A stretch of DNA of 64,000 nucleotides from Sporosarcina sp. P33 (GTDB taxonomy: Bacteria > Bacillota > Bacilli > Bacillales_A > Planococcaceae). A program made the position numbers and the translations under genes. The notes beneath the pieces were generated by a model that saw only the letters and a program-made list of their open reading frames with translations, made no database searches and was not told where the DNA came from. Where the stretch lies: contig NZ_CP015027.1 of NCBI RefSeq assembly GCF_002077155.1, positions 928,501 through 992,500 of the forward strand, in the 5' to 3' direction. Shown piece by piece: positions 63,946-64,000 of this stretch. Within the stretch, counting starts at the first letter, position 1. Each line of letters begins with the position of its first letter.

Positions 63946-64000
63946 GGGCACTCTTCGGAAACATGGAACCTTTTTATTTTTCATTCGTTATATGATATAG

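Overview
The window reads as chromosome from a Gram-positive, endospore-forming member of the Bacillales. Gene order matches the Bacillus subtilis blocks secG-est-rnr-smpB-ssrA, cggR-gapA-pgk-tpiA-gpmI-eno, trxB-yvcI-rapZ-glmR-whiA-crh, hprK-lgt-yvoD-ppaX-yvoF, uvrB-uvrA and ecsB-ecsA/hit-yhaH-scoC. A YjcZ-type sporulation peptide, CtsR, CcpA, LexA and MntR-like sites and many TTG/GTG starts behind strong AGGAGG sites fit this. Planococcaceae, perhaps Sporosarcina-like, is my best guess; that is inference from memory, not a search.

Positions 1 to about 15,615 are one end of a prophage, cut by the left edge. From the edge inward on the minus strand come a portal protein (partial), a gpW-like protein, both terminase subunits, a possible cos region, a short tyrosine recombinase, an ArpU-like late regulator, many small early genes, a dUTPase, SSB, a DnaC-like helicase loader, a replication initiator with an iteron-like cluster, a Rha/KilAC antirepressor and two Cro-like proteins. 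The switch region separates these from rightward cI, a small HTH gene and the integrase. The integrase lies against the 3' end of ssrA (tmRNA), which is therefore the likely attachment site.

From 15,614 to 33,780 the chromosome carries trans-translation and RNA decay genes (ssrA, smpB, rnr), secG, the lower glycolytic operon under CggR, a LemA/TPM membrane pair, a manganese ABC transporter with two MntR-type boxes, and an arsR-arsB pair with a clear operator. A low-GC accessory patch at 33,780-35,420 holds a diverged palindromic repeat, a rifamycin ADP-ribosyltransferase (arr) and a small phage-like protein. After it come an ectoine-type ABC transporter (ehuBCDA), tRNA-Arg(CCG) and clpP.

From 41,000 to 64,000 the window is mostly conserved housekeeping: carbon-control genes crh and hprK, cell-wall control genes whiA, glmR and rapZ, thioredoxin reductase, lipoprotein maturation (lgt), a cell-wall amidase, excinuclease genes uvrBA behind a LexA-like box, the Ecs transporter, hit and scoC. 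The most unusual DNA is a repeat system in two convergent intergenic gaps (40,150-40,964 and 52,301-52,866). It consists of arrays with GAGCG placed every 21 nt, organised at the first locus as a 388-bp tandem duplication with a GC-rich palindrome and at the second as 105-bp higher-order units. It does not look protein-coding and is the best candidate here for something undescribed.
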